This document shows, one piece after another, positions 21,919 to 36,559 of a stretch of 64,000 nt of DNA. The stretch is taken from assembly GCA_030674185.1 (NCBI GenBank), contig JAPXFY010000022.1:3006928-3070927 (forward strand), given 5' to 3'. The notes beneath the pieces are model-generated. The model made no database searches. It was not told the DNA's origin and was given only the letters and a program-made list of their open reading frames with translations. This stretch comes from Monoplex corrugatus. Its lineage: Eukaryota; Mollusca; Gastropoda; Littorinimorpha; Ranellidae. The position numbers were made by a program, and so were the translations under genes. How positions within the stretch are numbered: the stretch's first letter is position 1; each line of letters begins with the position of its first letter.

Positions 21919-24900
21919 GGAACGATTCTTCACAGCAGGACCTGTTGTTGGTGAAGACATCACCGTTGTCAGGGTTCATCACGATAAAAGGGAATTATAG
22001 TAAACAGCATGGCAACCAGGATTTTACCATGACCACATGCATATCTGTCCCAGCTGGACATGCCATTATGACCAGTCTCAAAAAAACGGTGAAGTACTAT
22101 TTAGATGAAAGTGTCAAATTGTGCACATATAACAGTACTGTGTCTCAAACATTGGTGTGCCAACACCATGAAAACGAAAATGTGTTCCACATCCCAACAC
22201 TTACCGTTCAATACATCAACCGTCACTGCCTGGACGCACAATGTTTCAGACTGTTCTTTTCTTTTCACCCTGGCAGCCAAACACCTCAAAAGTTACTCAG
22301 TGGTTTGTTCAATTGTTCTGTTGATCACTATTCCAGCTTTCAGCACCACCTGGACTGTAACATGAGGACAGAGTGTGAAGATGGACAGGATGAAACAGAA
22401 CACTGTCCCTTCAGCAGTCCTGAGTGTCAGGGTTTGGTGGCGTTATGCAACCGTTGCTACAGATTTGTCTGTATTGATGATATGGGTATGGATATTGATG
22501 AAATAGATTTTTATGAAGCATCTACCACGTACTGCAAGTCTTTGGGAGGCTCGTTGAGCATGCCCAAATGTGAGGTGGACTGGCCTAGAAAGGTTAACAA
22601 GTTAACCAATCCATATGGGTACATCCCCAACAACCTTTGGGTTGGCTCGACCACTGGCGACGTCTCATTTCCCAAAATGTACGGAAAGAACGTCATCAGT
22701 GAAGACAGGACCGTCCTTTACCATTCTGTTCCGTTTCAAGATATTGAAGCAGATTTTGAAAGAAGGGGCATAATGTGTATCTTTAGAAAAAGAAGTCAGT
22801 TTGAGAGGACATCCTGTTCTGAATCTTATTATGACAGTTTCATTTGCGAATTTACGAAAAAAGGGATTCATTTTCCTTCACAAGCAATCACGTTGACCAT
22901 GACCCCTTTTCCTTTGCACACATACCATTCTCTGATGACGTGTCCTGATGGTCACGTGACACACACATTTCTACTCTGTGGATTACACCAGTACGATGTG
23001 TGTGGTCAAGGTCACGTGACTTCTTGTACTTTTTCTGATCACTTGTCACACTCACGTGATGGGTTTGATTCAACAGTTGACCACGTCACTTTTGTCCCTT
23101 TATTTCTCTGTGATGATGACGTCACCACGCTGCCATACACTCAGGTATGTAACTTGCTACAAGACTGTCAGGATAAGAGTGATGAATCTTTCTGTAAACA
23201 TCCTCCTTGTGTCAACATGTTTACCTGTACTAACGGTCAGTGTGTGTCCTATGACATTGTCTGTGATCAAGTGTTCCATTGTCAGGACGAATCAGATGAG
23301 CTGAACTGTGATTTCTATAGATATACACAAATTTACTGGGCACCAGTTTTTCCATTTCCTGTTCTCATCGATTTCGATGGTATTAACATTTTCATTTCAA
23401 CCCCAATAACTTCCAATGGGTCCTGCCCTGACAGCCACTATCGTTGTCCTGGTAAGTTCAATGACTGTCTGCCTGTCTACACACGCTGCAACGGAATGTA
23501 CGACTGTATGGACCATGAGGACGAAGAGGGATGTAATGAATTGACTTGTCCTGGTTTCTTTCGATGTAGAACTTCTATAATATGTCTACATGCTGACCAC
23601 CTGTGTGATGGCTGGCCTCACTGCCCACTGTATGATGATGAATTGTCATGTGATGTGACCTGTCCTGTGGGCTGTCTGTGTCATGGTTACTTATTTCTGT
23701 GCCATCAGCCTTTCTTTGCTCACCTCTATACACAGCTCCGTTACTTGGATGTCACAGGTACAGGAATGAGTCTGTCTGATGTGAGTAATCACTCCTATCT
23801 TATTCATCTGATTCTTGTCCAGTGTTCTTTGACAATCTTGTCCAGCATGAAGTTGCCCAACTTGCAGTTTCTTGATCTTACTGGCAACAAACTACAACAT
23901 GTCAACATGACTAATTTTGTCGGTTTAGAAAATCTACAGACATTGTCCCTGTCCAATAATCCTATCACCTCACTCCACTCTGATCCCTCTTCTGATATTC
24001 AGCAAAGTGCACTCACGACGATAGATCTGTCATACACCACACTGATAGTGTTTGACACCAAAGTCTTGTCCAAGTTCCTAAAATTGCAGAAACTGAATTT
24101 AACATTTACTACTATCAATACCATCAGCGCTAGTGGTTTTCAGTTTACACCAAAGTTAACGGCACTGTACATGGAAGGTAGTCCTATGAAAACATTTCCA
24201 CCTGACATATTCAAAAATCTTGTCCATCTCCATGTCATATCGACAATGAATTCTAAATTATGCTGTAATGAAATACTACCACATAACTTTGATGATACGT
24301 TTTGTTATTCCTCCAAAGACGACATTTCATCGTGTGAAGATTTACTGCAGTCAGCAATGTATCGAGGGTTTCTCTGGTTGATCAGCTGTCTGTCAGTGAC
24401 TGGTAACATCTTCTGTTTTGTTGCACGTTTGTGTGCACAGAAGAAAAGTTCTTCAAGTGGCTTTAGTGTGTTTGTCACCAACCTTACCATGGCTGACTTT
24501 CTGATGGGTGTCTACATTGCTATTATTGGTGTGGCTGATGAACTGTTTCGTGGTAGTACTTTATTATGATGACACATGGACAAGCAGTGTGGCCTGTAAG
24601 ATGGCTGGTGTTCTGTCTTTGCTGTCCAGTGAAGTATCAGCTTTGACCATCTGGCTCATCACACTGGATCGTTTCATTGTCCTTCACTTTCCATTCAGCA
24701 CCTTGCGATTTGAGAGAACGTCAGCAGCAGTGGCTTGTCTGCTGACTTGGTTAGTTGGCTGGCTTGTTGCCTTGTTGCCTTTACTTCCAATGACATCACA
24801 CTGGGAGTTCTACAGTCAGACAGGTATCTGTATTCCACTCCCAGTCACTCGAAAATCTTTTAAAGGGCGAGTGTATTCCGTTGGTGTTTTGATCGTCTTT

Positions 24901-25272
24901 AATTTCATTCTGTTTGTGCTGATCTCAGCTGGCCAAGCTTTTGTCTACTGGTCAATACAGAAGAATGCACTGAGAACTAACACAACCAAAACATCACGAG
25001 ACATGACCATAGCACGGCGGTTGATCACTGTGGCTGTAACGGACTTCATGTGCTGGTTTCCCATTGGACTATGTGGATTTTTGGCATTGGCTGGTATTTC
25101 CATCCCTGGAGAGGTCAATGTTGCCTTAGCTATCTTCGTACTGCCCTTAAACTCTGCTCTGAATCCCTTCGTATATACCTTTAATACACTGGCAGAAAAA
25201 CGAAAAAAATCCCAGGAGGCAGAGCTTTTAAAGTGGCTGGGCTCTCATGCTGATTTACTTGGCAGTAAATAA
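21919..25272 (+). CDS. GRL101-like LDLa/C-type-lectin/LRR G-protein-coupled receptor (gene 2, one frameshift)
   Basis: The reading frame is open from upstream of the CT tract. A good acceptor (ggtttgttttcag/GGAACG) suggests the real exon starts at 21,919; 5' exons are not identified. The order is: CUB-like region (GFITIKGNYSKQ..TTCISVPAGHAIM), LDLa (about 22,291-22,408), C-type-lectin-like domain without an EPN or QPD sugar motif (RCYRF..YCKSLGGSL..NLWVG..FICEF, about 22,430-22,853), LDLa-type repeats with DxSDE or DHEDE cores (about 22,940-23,650), LRR N-cap CPVGCLC, LRRs (about 23,735-24,250), 7TM (about 24,355-25,190). The 7TM has LDRF at the end of TM3 and NPFVY in TM7. A two-base loss near 24,554-24,560, judged against gene 3, shifts the frame inside the TM2-TM3 loop. 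The stop follows HADLLGSK. Confidence 0.88.
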
Positions 25273-25485
25273 GTACACAGTGGATTGCTCAATGTTACAC
25301 CAGTCGCAGATACCTTAACTACAGCATCTTCTTGTTTGCTAAACAGCATGTAGTGGCATAGTATAGGTGGTCATTTATTTGAAGTCATTTTTCACTCTAG
25401 GTTGCATACAATGTACGGATCAACATTTTGTTCCTGTTTTAAATGTTTCTTTAAAAGGAGATAGTATTTAATTTACCTGCAATGG

Positions 25486-25568
<83 letters not shown>

Positions 25569-25580
25569 TGTGTGTGTGCG
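25486..25580. repeat. (TG)n microsatellite
   Basis: A long TG run, largely absent at the equivalent site near 53,820 beside gene 3, where only a short CA stretch remains. Confidence 0.96.
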
Positions 25581-26627
25581 TGTCCATCTGTCTGTCTTGT
25601 GTGTCTGTTAGTCAGCACAATATGTATATGTAACTGACTATAAATTGAATTGTTTGTTTTATGTTGTCTGGTTGTATGGCTGTCTGGCTGTATCAAAAGT
25701 GTGCTTGCAGGGTTATCTCTGCTTTTTCTGGATGGAGTCTTACCAACATTGGGTCAGACGTGTGGATCGTTTCAGTGTCGAGAATGCATAAGTTTGGAAG
25801 GCAAAGGACGTAAAGGTCAAGGTCACATAGACCCCAAAATTACCTGAATTCAGCACTTTTTGAGAAATGTGCGTGAGCTGCACATTTCAACGGAATTTTG
25901 ACAATGTTAAAAAACTGTTTTACTTGTTGTGACACTTTTAATGTTGTCCTCGATGTATATCAATTCTTATTACGTTTGAAACTTAATCAAGGTCACAGCA
26001 AGTGATACTCAAGGCCATCTGCATCTTCGTAATTGCATCGTAAACAGCAAAAGTTGTCCAAAATGTATTTTCTATGTATACATATGGACAAAAGTTGTTA
26101 TCTATAATTAGATCTAATTTCCTTCTTCAGTATGTGTCTACTGATGTACGACTGTTTGACCTCAACAGCCAAGAGAGTATAACCACAGTATAAATGAAAC
26201 GTGTTCACAGCATTTTCCACTTTCTGCACAAGCTGATCGTTTACAAAGTGATAGATACGTACTGAAGGTAAAATTACGTGAAACTGTCCTAAAGAACTTC
26301 TGGTTTTACATATCTATGGAAATACACTTCTTCACATTTTCAATGAATTGATTCCATGTTCAAGGTGCTTTCATTTTCTCACTTCCCTATGCCTGTCACT
26401 GAAGACGTGACAATATGTGACGTAAAGAACAAATGACATTAATGACGTGATTCTGCGCGTGCTTAGACTTAGATGTAGACCAGTCATGACAAATCACGTT
26501 CTTCTAAGTGTAACACACTGTGTGTCTGCATGTCTATGCACGCGCTTGTGAGCGCACGAGTAAACGCGCATGCGTGTGTGTATGAGTGCGTTTGTGTGCG
26601 TTTGTGTGCGTACGTGTGTGTGTGTGT

Positions 26628-26655
26628 GAGAGAGAGAGAGGGGGGGTCAGAGAGG

Positions 26656-26713
<58 letters not shown>
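26628..26713. repeat. (GA)n microsatellite
   Basis: GA run, also present as CT at 42,150-42,190 and 52,742-52,800 in the other module copies. Confidence 0.96.
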
Positions 26714-26715
<2 letters not shown>

Positions 26716-26939
26716 TAAGTAGGCAAAAGTATCTTTTGAAAACGGAAAAAGGCGACTTCACAGTCTATATGACACGAAAAGGTTTTAGTCTAACCTGCCA
26801 ATATGCTTTGGAGTGTTCCTGGCACTTTGGCGGGGATGTGAGCGGCCTGTTCCAGTGAACTGAGAATATGTGGTGACTGTTGTCAAGGTCTTCATAAGGA
26901 TGGTTCAGGACTGTCATTTAAGTAGGCCTTTTGTGGAAA

Positions 26940-27172
26940 GACAGGATACCATACCTGAAACTGATGAACAGACAAAGACACAATACCATACCTAAACTGA
27001 TGAACAGACAAAGACAGAATACAATACCTAAACTGATGAACAGACAAAGACAGAATACAATACCGAAACTAATGAACAGACAAAGACAGAATACAATACC
27101 TAAACTGATGAACAGACAAAGACAGACTACAATACCGAAACTAATGAACAGACAAAGACACAATACCATACC
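26940..27172 (-). repeat. 36-bp minisatellite, left-arm segment 1
   Basis: About 6 copies of the 36-bp unit (here as actgatgaacagacaaagac plus a tail). It is the reverse complement of the large array at 49,790-52,515, and it is split from 28,674-28,872 by a LINE insertion. Confidence 0.95.
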
Positions 27173-28672
27173 TTCTCAACAATCTCCTCCTTGCAACTGA
27201 TACTGGCAAAGTCTCTCTCCTCACACTCCTTGATCTGCCTGCAGCCTTTGATACCATTGATCATGGTATTCTCCTTTCTAGACTTCATCATACTTTTGAC
27301 ATCTCTGACATTGCTCTGTCTTGGTTTACTTCATACCTATCAAACAGAAAACAAACCGTTCTCATCAATGGCACTTACTCTCAACCTGCACACCTGACCT
27401 CTGGTGTTCCACAAGGATCTGTCCTTGGCCCTGTTCTTTTCACTCTTTACACCTCCCCCCTGTCCACCATCATCAACTCCCACTCTATAAAACACCACTT
27501 CTATGCTGATGACACCCAACTTCAAGACAGTGACTCACCTGATAATATACAGCGCTTGTTGACTCGCACCACTGAGTGTTACTCAGACATTAAGAACTGG
27601 ATGACGTTCAACAAACTTCAGCTTAATGACGACAAGACAGAAGCTATCCTCATTGGCACCCGTCAGAAACTTTCTCAGCTGCCTCCTCTTTCTCTCTCAT
27701 TATGTAACACATCAGTCCCAATTTCTGATTCAGCTAAAAACCTTGGTGTCTGCATTGACTCTACCCTCTCCATGAACAACTTTGTTTCTCAAACTGCCAG
27801 ATCCTGCTACTATCATCTCCATCGTATAAAGCTGATCAGGAAGTATCTCTCTGTCGAAACAACTGCAAAACTCGTTCTCTCCTTCATAATGTCTCGCATT
27901 GACTATTGCAATTCATTCCTGTCTGGTCTTCCTGCCTTCACCATTCACATCCTACAGCGCATTCAAAACAATGCTCTACGCCTTGTACTCAAAAAGAAAA
28001 AAGCTGACCACATATCTCCTCTCCTGGCTCAACTTCACTGGCTCCCTGTATCAAAGCGCATACAGTACAAACTAGACACCATGTGCTACAAAAGCCTCAA
28101 TAACGCAGCCCCCGATTACCTGTCAAGCCTACTTGAGATCTATGTTCCCTCACGTACCCTCCACTCTGCCTCCGATCCTCTGACTTTTCGCTTTCCACGC
28201 ACTAAGCTCAATACCTATGGTCCACGAGCCTTCTCTGTTTCTGGTCCACTCTCCTGGAACAAACTTCCTCTCTCAGTCCGTCAGCAACCTACTTTTGTCT
28301 CCTTCAAGTCCGCTCTCAAAACTCACCTTTTCTCCTCCGCATAAAATCCTAACCTCACTCAACCCCCCCCCCCCCCTCTGCAGCCTGTCTCCGCTCGGAG
28401 GGGAATCACATGGTTATAATATATAATTGTATATGCTATGCTCTCTATAATTTTCCATTGCTTTTATTCTTGCTTTTATTGCTTTTATTCTTTCTCCCCA
28501 TTTATAGCCATGCGTGTGTGAGAGTGTGTGTGTGTGTGTGTGCGTGCGTGTGTGTGCGTGCGTGCCTGCGTGCGTGCTTGCGTGTGTGTCTGCTTCAGCG
28601 CTTAGATTTGATTTTATCAAGATTTTGCGCTATATAAATATTGTAATTATTATTAATTATTATTATTATTAT
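27173..28672 (+). mobile_element. CR1/L2-like LINE, 5'-truncated, inserted in the 36-bp array
   Basis: An open frame from 27,175 to the stop at 28,344 encodes the C-terminal half of ORF2. It includes LLDLPAAFDTIDHG (RT motif A), SGVPQGSVLGPVLF, HHFYADDTQLQ (catalytic YADD) and the C-terminal region through KTHLFSSA. The 3' UTR contains a TG tract and ends gcgctatataaatattgtaa with a TTA-rich tail at 28,672. The sequence is close to that of 46,121-49,430 but has a different 5' breakpoint and site, so it is an independent insertion. It has no frameshift over its coding part and looks young. Confidence 0.9.
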
Positions 28673-28673
28673 A

Positions 28674-28872
28674 CCTAAACTGATGAACAGACAAAGTCAG
28701 AATACAATACCTAAACCGATGAACAGACAAAGACAGAATACAATACCTAAACTAATGAACAGACAAAGACAGAATACAATACCTAAACTGATGAACAGAC
28801 AAAGACAGAACACAATACCTAAACTAATGAACAGACAAAGACAGAATACAATAACTAAACTAATGAACAAGC
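28674..28872 (-). repeat. 36-bp minisatellite, left-arm segment 2
   Basis: About 5.5 copies, continuing the array after the LINE insertion. Confidence 0.95.
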
Positions 28873-29115
28873 AATACACTTAATAAATTCGGGAGAACCT
28901 CAAGTTTTCGCTGGCGTATAGGATTCATGACCAGGCATACAGTAACAAGAAACTCTGGGCAGAACCGAACAGCGGAAGATCCTCAGATGAGAAGGCCCTG
29001 TCAGGCAAGTATTTTGATCTGAACTTCCCACATTCTAAGGGGACTTGGCCACATTGAAGTCGTGACTTTTGAACGCCCCTTGCTGTCGCCATATTTTTTT
29101 TTCATAGAAATTACT
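28873..29115 (-). repeat. Segment X, left-arm copy
   Basis: About 230 bp present three times, always between the 36-bp and 24-bp arrays: here (reverse), 41,600-41,830 and 49,556-49,790. Shared words include gaggttctcccgaatttatg and atatggcgacagcaaggggc. On the forward-type strand a short frame NMATARGVQ.SRP.CGQV.LEC recurs with changes, but there is no domain and no splice support. Confidence 0.85.
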
Positions 29116-31980
29116 ACACATGTGATATGGCACAAAATAACACAAATGGCACAGACAGGCTAACGTGATATGGCACAGACAAACTAACGTGATATGACAC
29201 AGACAAACTAACGTGATGTGACACAGACAAACTAACGTGATATGGCACAGACAAACTAACGTGATGTGACACAGACAAACTAACGTGATATGGCACAGAC
29301 AAACTAACGTGATATGACACAGACAAACTAACGTGATGTGACACAGACAAACTAACGTGATATGACACAGACAAACTAACGTGATGTGACACAGACAAAC
29401 TAACGTGATATGGCACAGACAAACTAAGGTGATATGGCACAGAAAAACTAACGTGATGTGACACAGACAGACTAACGTGATATGGCACAGACAAACTAAC
29501 GTGACATGGCACAGACAAACTAACGTGATATGGCACAGACAGACTAACGTGATATGACACAGACAAACTAACGTGATATGACACAGACAAACTAACGTGA
29601 TGTGACACAGACAAACTAACGTGATATAACACAGACAAACTAACGTGATATGACACAGACAGACTAACGTGATATGACACAGACAAACTAACGTGATATG
29701 AAACAGACAAACTAACGTGATATGACATAGACAGACTAACGTGATATAACACAGACAAAGTAACGTGATATGACACAGACAGACTAACGTGATATGACAC
29801 AGACAAACTAACGTGATATGGCACAGACAGACTAACGTGATATAACACAGACAAACTAATGTGATATGACACAGACATACTAACGTGATATGACACAGAC
29901 AAACTAACGTGATATGGCACAGACAAACTAACGTGATATGACACAGAGATACAAACGTGATATAACACAGACAAACTAACGTGATATAACACAGACAAAC
30001 TAACGTGATATGACACAGACAAACTAACGTGATATGGCACAGACAGACTAACGTGATATAACACAGACAGACTAACGTGATATGACACAGACAGACTAAC
30101 GTGATATGGCACAGACAAACTAACGTGATATGACACAGACAGACTAACGTGATATAACACAGACAACCTTACGTGATATAACACAGACAGACTAACGTGA
30201 TATAACACAGACAGACTAACGTGATATAACACAGACAAACTAAGGTGATATAACACAGACAGACTAACGTGATATAACACAGACAAACTAAGGTGATATA
30301 ACACAGACAGACTAACGTGATAAAACACAGACTAACGTGATATGACACAGACAGACTAACGTGATATAACACAGACAGACTAACGTGATATAACACAGAC
30401 AAACTAAGGTGATATAACACAGACAGACTAACGTGATATAACACAGACAGACTAACGTGATATAACACAGACAGACTAACGTGATAAGACACAGACAAAC
30501 TAACGTGATATAAAACAGACAAACTAACGTGATATGACACAGACAAATTAACGTGATATGACACAGACAAACTAATGTGATATGAAACAGACAAATTAAT
30601 GTGATATGACACAGACAAACTAACGTGATATAAAACAGACAAACTAACGTGATAAGACACAGACAAACTAACGTGATATAAAACAGACAAACTAACGTGA
30701 TATGACACAGACAAATTAACGTGATATGACACAGACAAACTAATGTGATATGACACAGACAAATTAATGTGATATGACACAGACAAACTAATGTAATATG
30801 ACACAGACAAATTAATGTGATATGACACAGACAAACTAATGTGATATGACACAGACAAACTAACGTGATATGACACAGACAAACTATTGTGATATGACAC
30901 AGACAAACTAATGTTATATGACACAGACAAACTAACGTGATATGACACAGACAAACTAATATAATATGACACAGACAAACTAATGTGATATGACACAGAC
31001 AAACTAATGTGATATGACACAGACTAACGTGATATAAAACAGACAAATTAACGTGATATCATACAGACAAACTAACGTGATATGACACAGACAAACTAAC
31101 GTGATATGACACAGAGAAACTAATGTGATATGACACAGACAAACTAACGTAATATAACACAGACAAACTAATGTGATATGACACAGACAAAGTAACGTGA
31201 TATGACACAGACAAACTAACGTGATATGACACAGACAAACTAATGTGATATGACACAGACAAACTAATGTGATATGACACAGACAAACTAACGTGATATG
31301 ACACAGACAAACTAACGTGACATGACACAGACAAACTAATGTGATATGACACAGTCAAACTAATGTGATATGACACAGACAAACTAATGTGATATGACAC
31401 ATACAAACTAATGTGATATGACACAGACAAACTAACGTGATATGACACAGACAAACTAATGTGATATGACACAGACAAACTAATGTGATATGACACAGAC
31501 AAATTAATGTGATATGACACAGAAAAACTAACGTGATATGACACAGACAAACTAACGTGATATAACACAAACAAACTAACGTGATATGACACAGACAAAC
31601 TAATGTAATATGACACAGACAAACTAATGTGATATGACACAGACAAACTAACGTGATATAACACAGACAAACTAACGTGATATGACACAGACAAACTAAC
31701 GTGATATAACACAGACAAAGTAACGTGATATGACACAGAGAAACTAACGTGATATGACACAGACAAACTAACGTGATATGACACAGACAAACTAACGTGA
31801 TGTGACACAGACAAACTAACGTGATATGACACAGACAGACTAACGTGATATGACACAGACAAACTAATGTGACATGGCATAAAGTGATTTGATATGGCAC
31901 AAAGTAATGCGATATGGCACAAACTAACGTCACATGACACAGACAAACTAATGCGATATGGCACAGACAAACTTATACAA
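29116..31980 (-). repeat. 24-bp minisatellite, left arm
   Basis: About 119 copies of a 24-bp unit (here gacacagacaaactaacgtg plus atat). The unit length is 8 codons, so frames stay open for hundreds of codons (Val-Ser-Leu-Ser-Val-Ser-Tyr-His). These are not proteins. Two main variants (gacac and aacac or ggcac; ctaacg and ctaatg) are locally clustered, as after recent local expansions. Confidence 0.97.
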
Positions 31981-32108
31981 GGAACAGGTTGAGATGTGTT
32001 AATGTGCGATATGGCACACGCAAATTGAAATAAGGAAATAGTTTGTACTGTGGCTTTAGCCTGTGGAAGTCCGTCTGGGTAGCTGGAGAAACGATGCATG
32101 TATCCATG

Positions 32109-32185
<77 letters not shown>

Positions 32186-32211
32186 TGATTACATATTGAC
32201 TTTGAAATAGG
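31981..32211 (-). repeat. Arm segment with (TA)n, left copy
   Basis: 31,981-32,110 matches 39,010-39,160 and 44,180-44,268 in reverse complement (ggacttccacaggctaaa, ggatacatg). It is followed by a TA tract at 32,111-32,182. Confidence 0.88.
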
Positions 32212-33571
<1,360 letters not shown>

Positions 33572-33812
33572 TCTTCTTCAGAGTGCATGACTGCTTCAAT
33601 ATTGTTGCTACAGTGATAATGATGACTTCTTTGGCCATATAATTTGTACAAACAAAGCCACAGCCACAGCACATATTCACCATCTCATCCTCTGTCCCTC
33701 TCAAATTCACATCATTGTACACCACAGCCTCCTCTTGCCTACGCCCTTCTCACCAATCCACACCCTTAAAATCCCACTATCATTAACTCTTTCCCTTTCA
33801 TTATCATTATAA

Positions 33813-33854
<42 letters not shown>

Positions 33855-34238
33855 TATGAATATCGACGCCTTATCAGTTATATCTCTAGGAGTGTACAAA
33901 GTCATCTGAAAGGTACACAAAATGATCACTGTACAAATCACAGCACAGAATTGAACAAAATATTGTAACAGACCATACACTAAGTCAAATGATGTTCATC
34001 TTAAATACAACTCAAAAACCACAAAATCAAAATGCTCACTGGTACGCAACAATCAAAGGTACTCAGTTCCAACACGCAACACAAATTCGTAAATTCAAAA
34101 CACACTGTATTCAATACTTCATGTATAAGCAAACACAAAGAGCAAAATCAACTACCTGAACAACACATTATGAACACAACACGCACATGTGACAGACAGT
34201 AGAACAGGCCGTGTACTGTGAGAGTATAAAGAACAAAT

Positions 34239-34310
<72 letters not shown>

Positions 34311-34555
34311 GTGGATGAAGGATTACATCTGAAAGTGAAAAAGAGAAAATGCATGGTAACATCGAAACACATAGAAGAAAGCATACCTCTAAACCTAACT
34401 AATAACAGTAAAACATCAAGCAAGTAAACAAATTCAAATATGATCCCCTCAGATGCCAGAGATATCACTACGATAAAGACCCAGATAGCAAAACCTTCAC
34501 ATCAGTGAAGAATGTACCAGTCAACTCCAGATAATCCATGAGCATCAACTGTCTC
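33572..34555. other. Unassigned spacer with (CAT)n and (GA)n tracts
   Basis: CAT run at about 33,812-33,855 and GA run at 34,236-34,311. No gene is supported. It is part of the roughly 4.5-kb spacer between the arms of the inverted duplication. Confidence 0.5.
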
Positions 34556-34870
34556 TAGTAAAAACATTTGTCTTCAGTGTCTTGTTGTATGGTTGTGAAA
34601 CTTGAACAATGCTGAAGGAATCAGAGGACAAGTTGGAAGTTACGGTGGTGTGGCTATACACAAGACTGCTTAAATCTCGTGGATGGCCAAGATGTGAAAT
34701 GAATGTGTACTTAGGAAAGTTGGGAAAAAAGGAAACCTTTTAAGGACGGCAAGAAAAAGACAAATGAAACTTTTTGGTCACACACATAGACATAACACTC
34801 TTGAAGAGCTTGCAGTCAGTGGAAAATAGACGGCACAGGAGACCGAAGGAGACAATGAAATCCATTTCTC
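34556..34870 (+). mobile_element. LINE ORF2 C-terminal fragment
   Basis: Frames give KTFVFSVLLYGCET (the C-terminal LLYGCETW motif) and HIDITLLKSLQSVENRR near a RxQxKxFGHI-type region. Many breaks. The same family is present in reverse at 36,560-36,900. Confidence 0.65.
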
Positions 34871-34899
34871 TCGAATCTACGTCCAGTGACAAAAAGTCT

Positions 34900-36090
34900 T
34901 CCCACAGAAGAAGAGTTCAAGGAAGCCATCAACTAACTCTCCTGTGGCAAAGTACCAGGATCAGATGCTATCCCTGCTGAAGTGTACAAAGCAGGGGACC
35001 ACAGCTTTGATGCAGATCCTGACTGAGCTATTCCAGTCCCTGTGGAACGAAGGGAGTGTCCCACAACAATTGAAGGATGCCAACATCGTCCACATCTACA
35101 AGAGGAAAGGCGATCGCCAGTCTTGTGAAAACCACAGAGGTATCTCGCTATTGTCAATAGCAGGAAAGATCCTGGCTCGCGCACTGCTCAACCGCCAACT
35201 TCAACATCATGAGCAAGATCTTCTCCTAGAAAGCAGTGTGGATTCCGGACAGAACAGGGAACTGCCGACATGATGTTTGCTGCACACCAACTCCAGGCAA
35301 AATGCCAAGAGCAGCATAGTGTCCTCTTCATGACCTTTGTCGATCTGACCAAGGCCTTTGACACAGTTAGCAGAGATGGCCTCATGAAGATAACGAAGAA
35401 GTTCAGACGTCCCAGCAAATTCATCATTATCGTTCGTCAATTCCACGATGGCATGATGGCAAAAGAACTGAATGATGGGGGACGAATCGCAACCCATCTC
35501 AGTGACAAACGGCGTCAACCAAGGCTGCCTTCTGGCTCCTACACCTTTGTAGCATGGTATTTTCAGCCATGCTGATAGACGTCTTTGGTGATTACCAGGA
35601 CGGGATACACGTCAGGTACAGGACTGACCTTGGGCTGTTTAACTCCAAGCACTTGAAAGCTGTTACCAAGGTGAAGAGTACCATCATCAGAGACGTTTTG
35701 TTCGCTGATACTGTGCCCTCAGCGTCTTACAGAGCAGAAGATGCAGCATGAAATGGACCGCTTGGTCTCACCATGAACACCAAAAAGACTGAGGTTATGT
35801 ACCAGCCTGCACCCGGCAAACCTAATCAAGAAGCACACATCACGGTAAAGGGCAGAGCCTACAGGCAACAAATAATTTCACCTGTCTGGGCAGCGTACTG
35901 TCACGTGCGGTTAACATAGACGAGGAAATAAGCAACAGGATCACCAAGGCCAGTATTGTCTTTGGAAGACTCCGAATGAACGTCTGGATACAGACAGGAT
36001 TCACCTTACCACCAAGCTGAAGGTCTACCGTGCAGTGGTACTCACCACTCTCCTCTACGCCAGTGACACCTGGACTTCTTATGCGTGGCG
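34900..36090 (+). mobile_element. LINE reverse transcriptase region, decayed
   Basis: Three-frame reading gives SCGKVPGSDAIPAEVYKAGD, LTELFQSLWNEGSVPQQLKD, NHRGISLLSIAGKILARALL, MTFVDLTKAFDTVSRDGLMK (motif A) and FIIIVRQFHDGMMA. Then come IHVRYRTDLGLFN and RDVLFAD-T, where one base is missing from the expected FADD codons, and TTKLKVYRAVVLTTLLYA. This family's 5' half, the endonuclease, is what is preserved at 42,595-43,967. It is not functional. Confidence 0.88.
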
Positions 36091-36104
36091 TGCGGAAAAA
36101 TCAA

Positions 36105-36530
36105 GAAAATATTATCTTCATCTAGTCAATAGACAGCTGAGCATTTGGGAATTGACGGGGAGGGGAGTGGGGTCTGTTATATGAGAGGAGTTTATACAGA
36201 ATAGCTAGTTGTGTTGTGATTCAGACCTTTAATTATATTTTTATTTACTTTATATGTATGTTCCTTTTTGAAGGTAAGATACACACATACACATGTCACT
36301 TACATGTAACCAAGATTATTCCAGTGATAAGCTGATACAATACCGGTATGAAATATAGTTTAGGTAAAACAAAGTCGGGTTAGGGCCTCAGGACCTGGCT
36401 AGCTCATGGGTTTATGTGCAGGTTTAAGGCTTGTGCCATGATCACCATACACATGGCACCTGTGACGTCAGTGCATATGGAATTTGTTCCGAGTGTGGAG
36501 ACAACATCTTGAGAAACTGAAACTGAAACT
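36105..36530 (+). repeat. (GAAACT)n-tailed dispersed repeat, long copy 2
   Basis: Nearly full match to 205-655 in the same orientation (gtgttgtgattcagaccttt, ttcctttttgaaggtaagat). Confidence 0.85.
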
Positions 36531-36559
36531 GGAGTGCGCCATTCAGGATGCAGACAAAT

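Larger units (their letters stand above)
25273..26935 (+). repeat. 3' flank of gene 2, duplicated downstream of gene 3
   Basis: The sequence matches 52,516-54,063 in reverse complement over most of its length. For example, gctgtctggctgtatcaaaa, ttgagaaatgtgcgtgagct and ggtatctgagac-type blocks are shared. Part (about 26,250-26,935) also matches 41,936-42,594. No protein is supported. It holds a (TG)n tract at 25,486-25,580 and a (GA)n tract at 26,628-26,713. Confidence 0.85.

Noticed and set aside
29116..31980. CRISPR-like array reading of the regular repeats
   Set aside because: Contiguous tandem units with no unique spacers and no cas genes, in a eukaryotic context.
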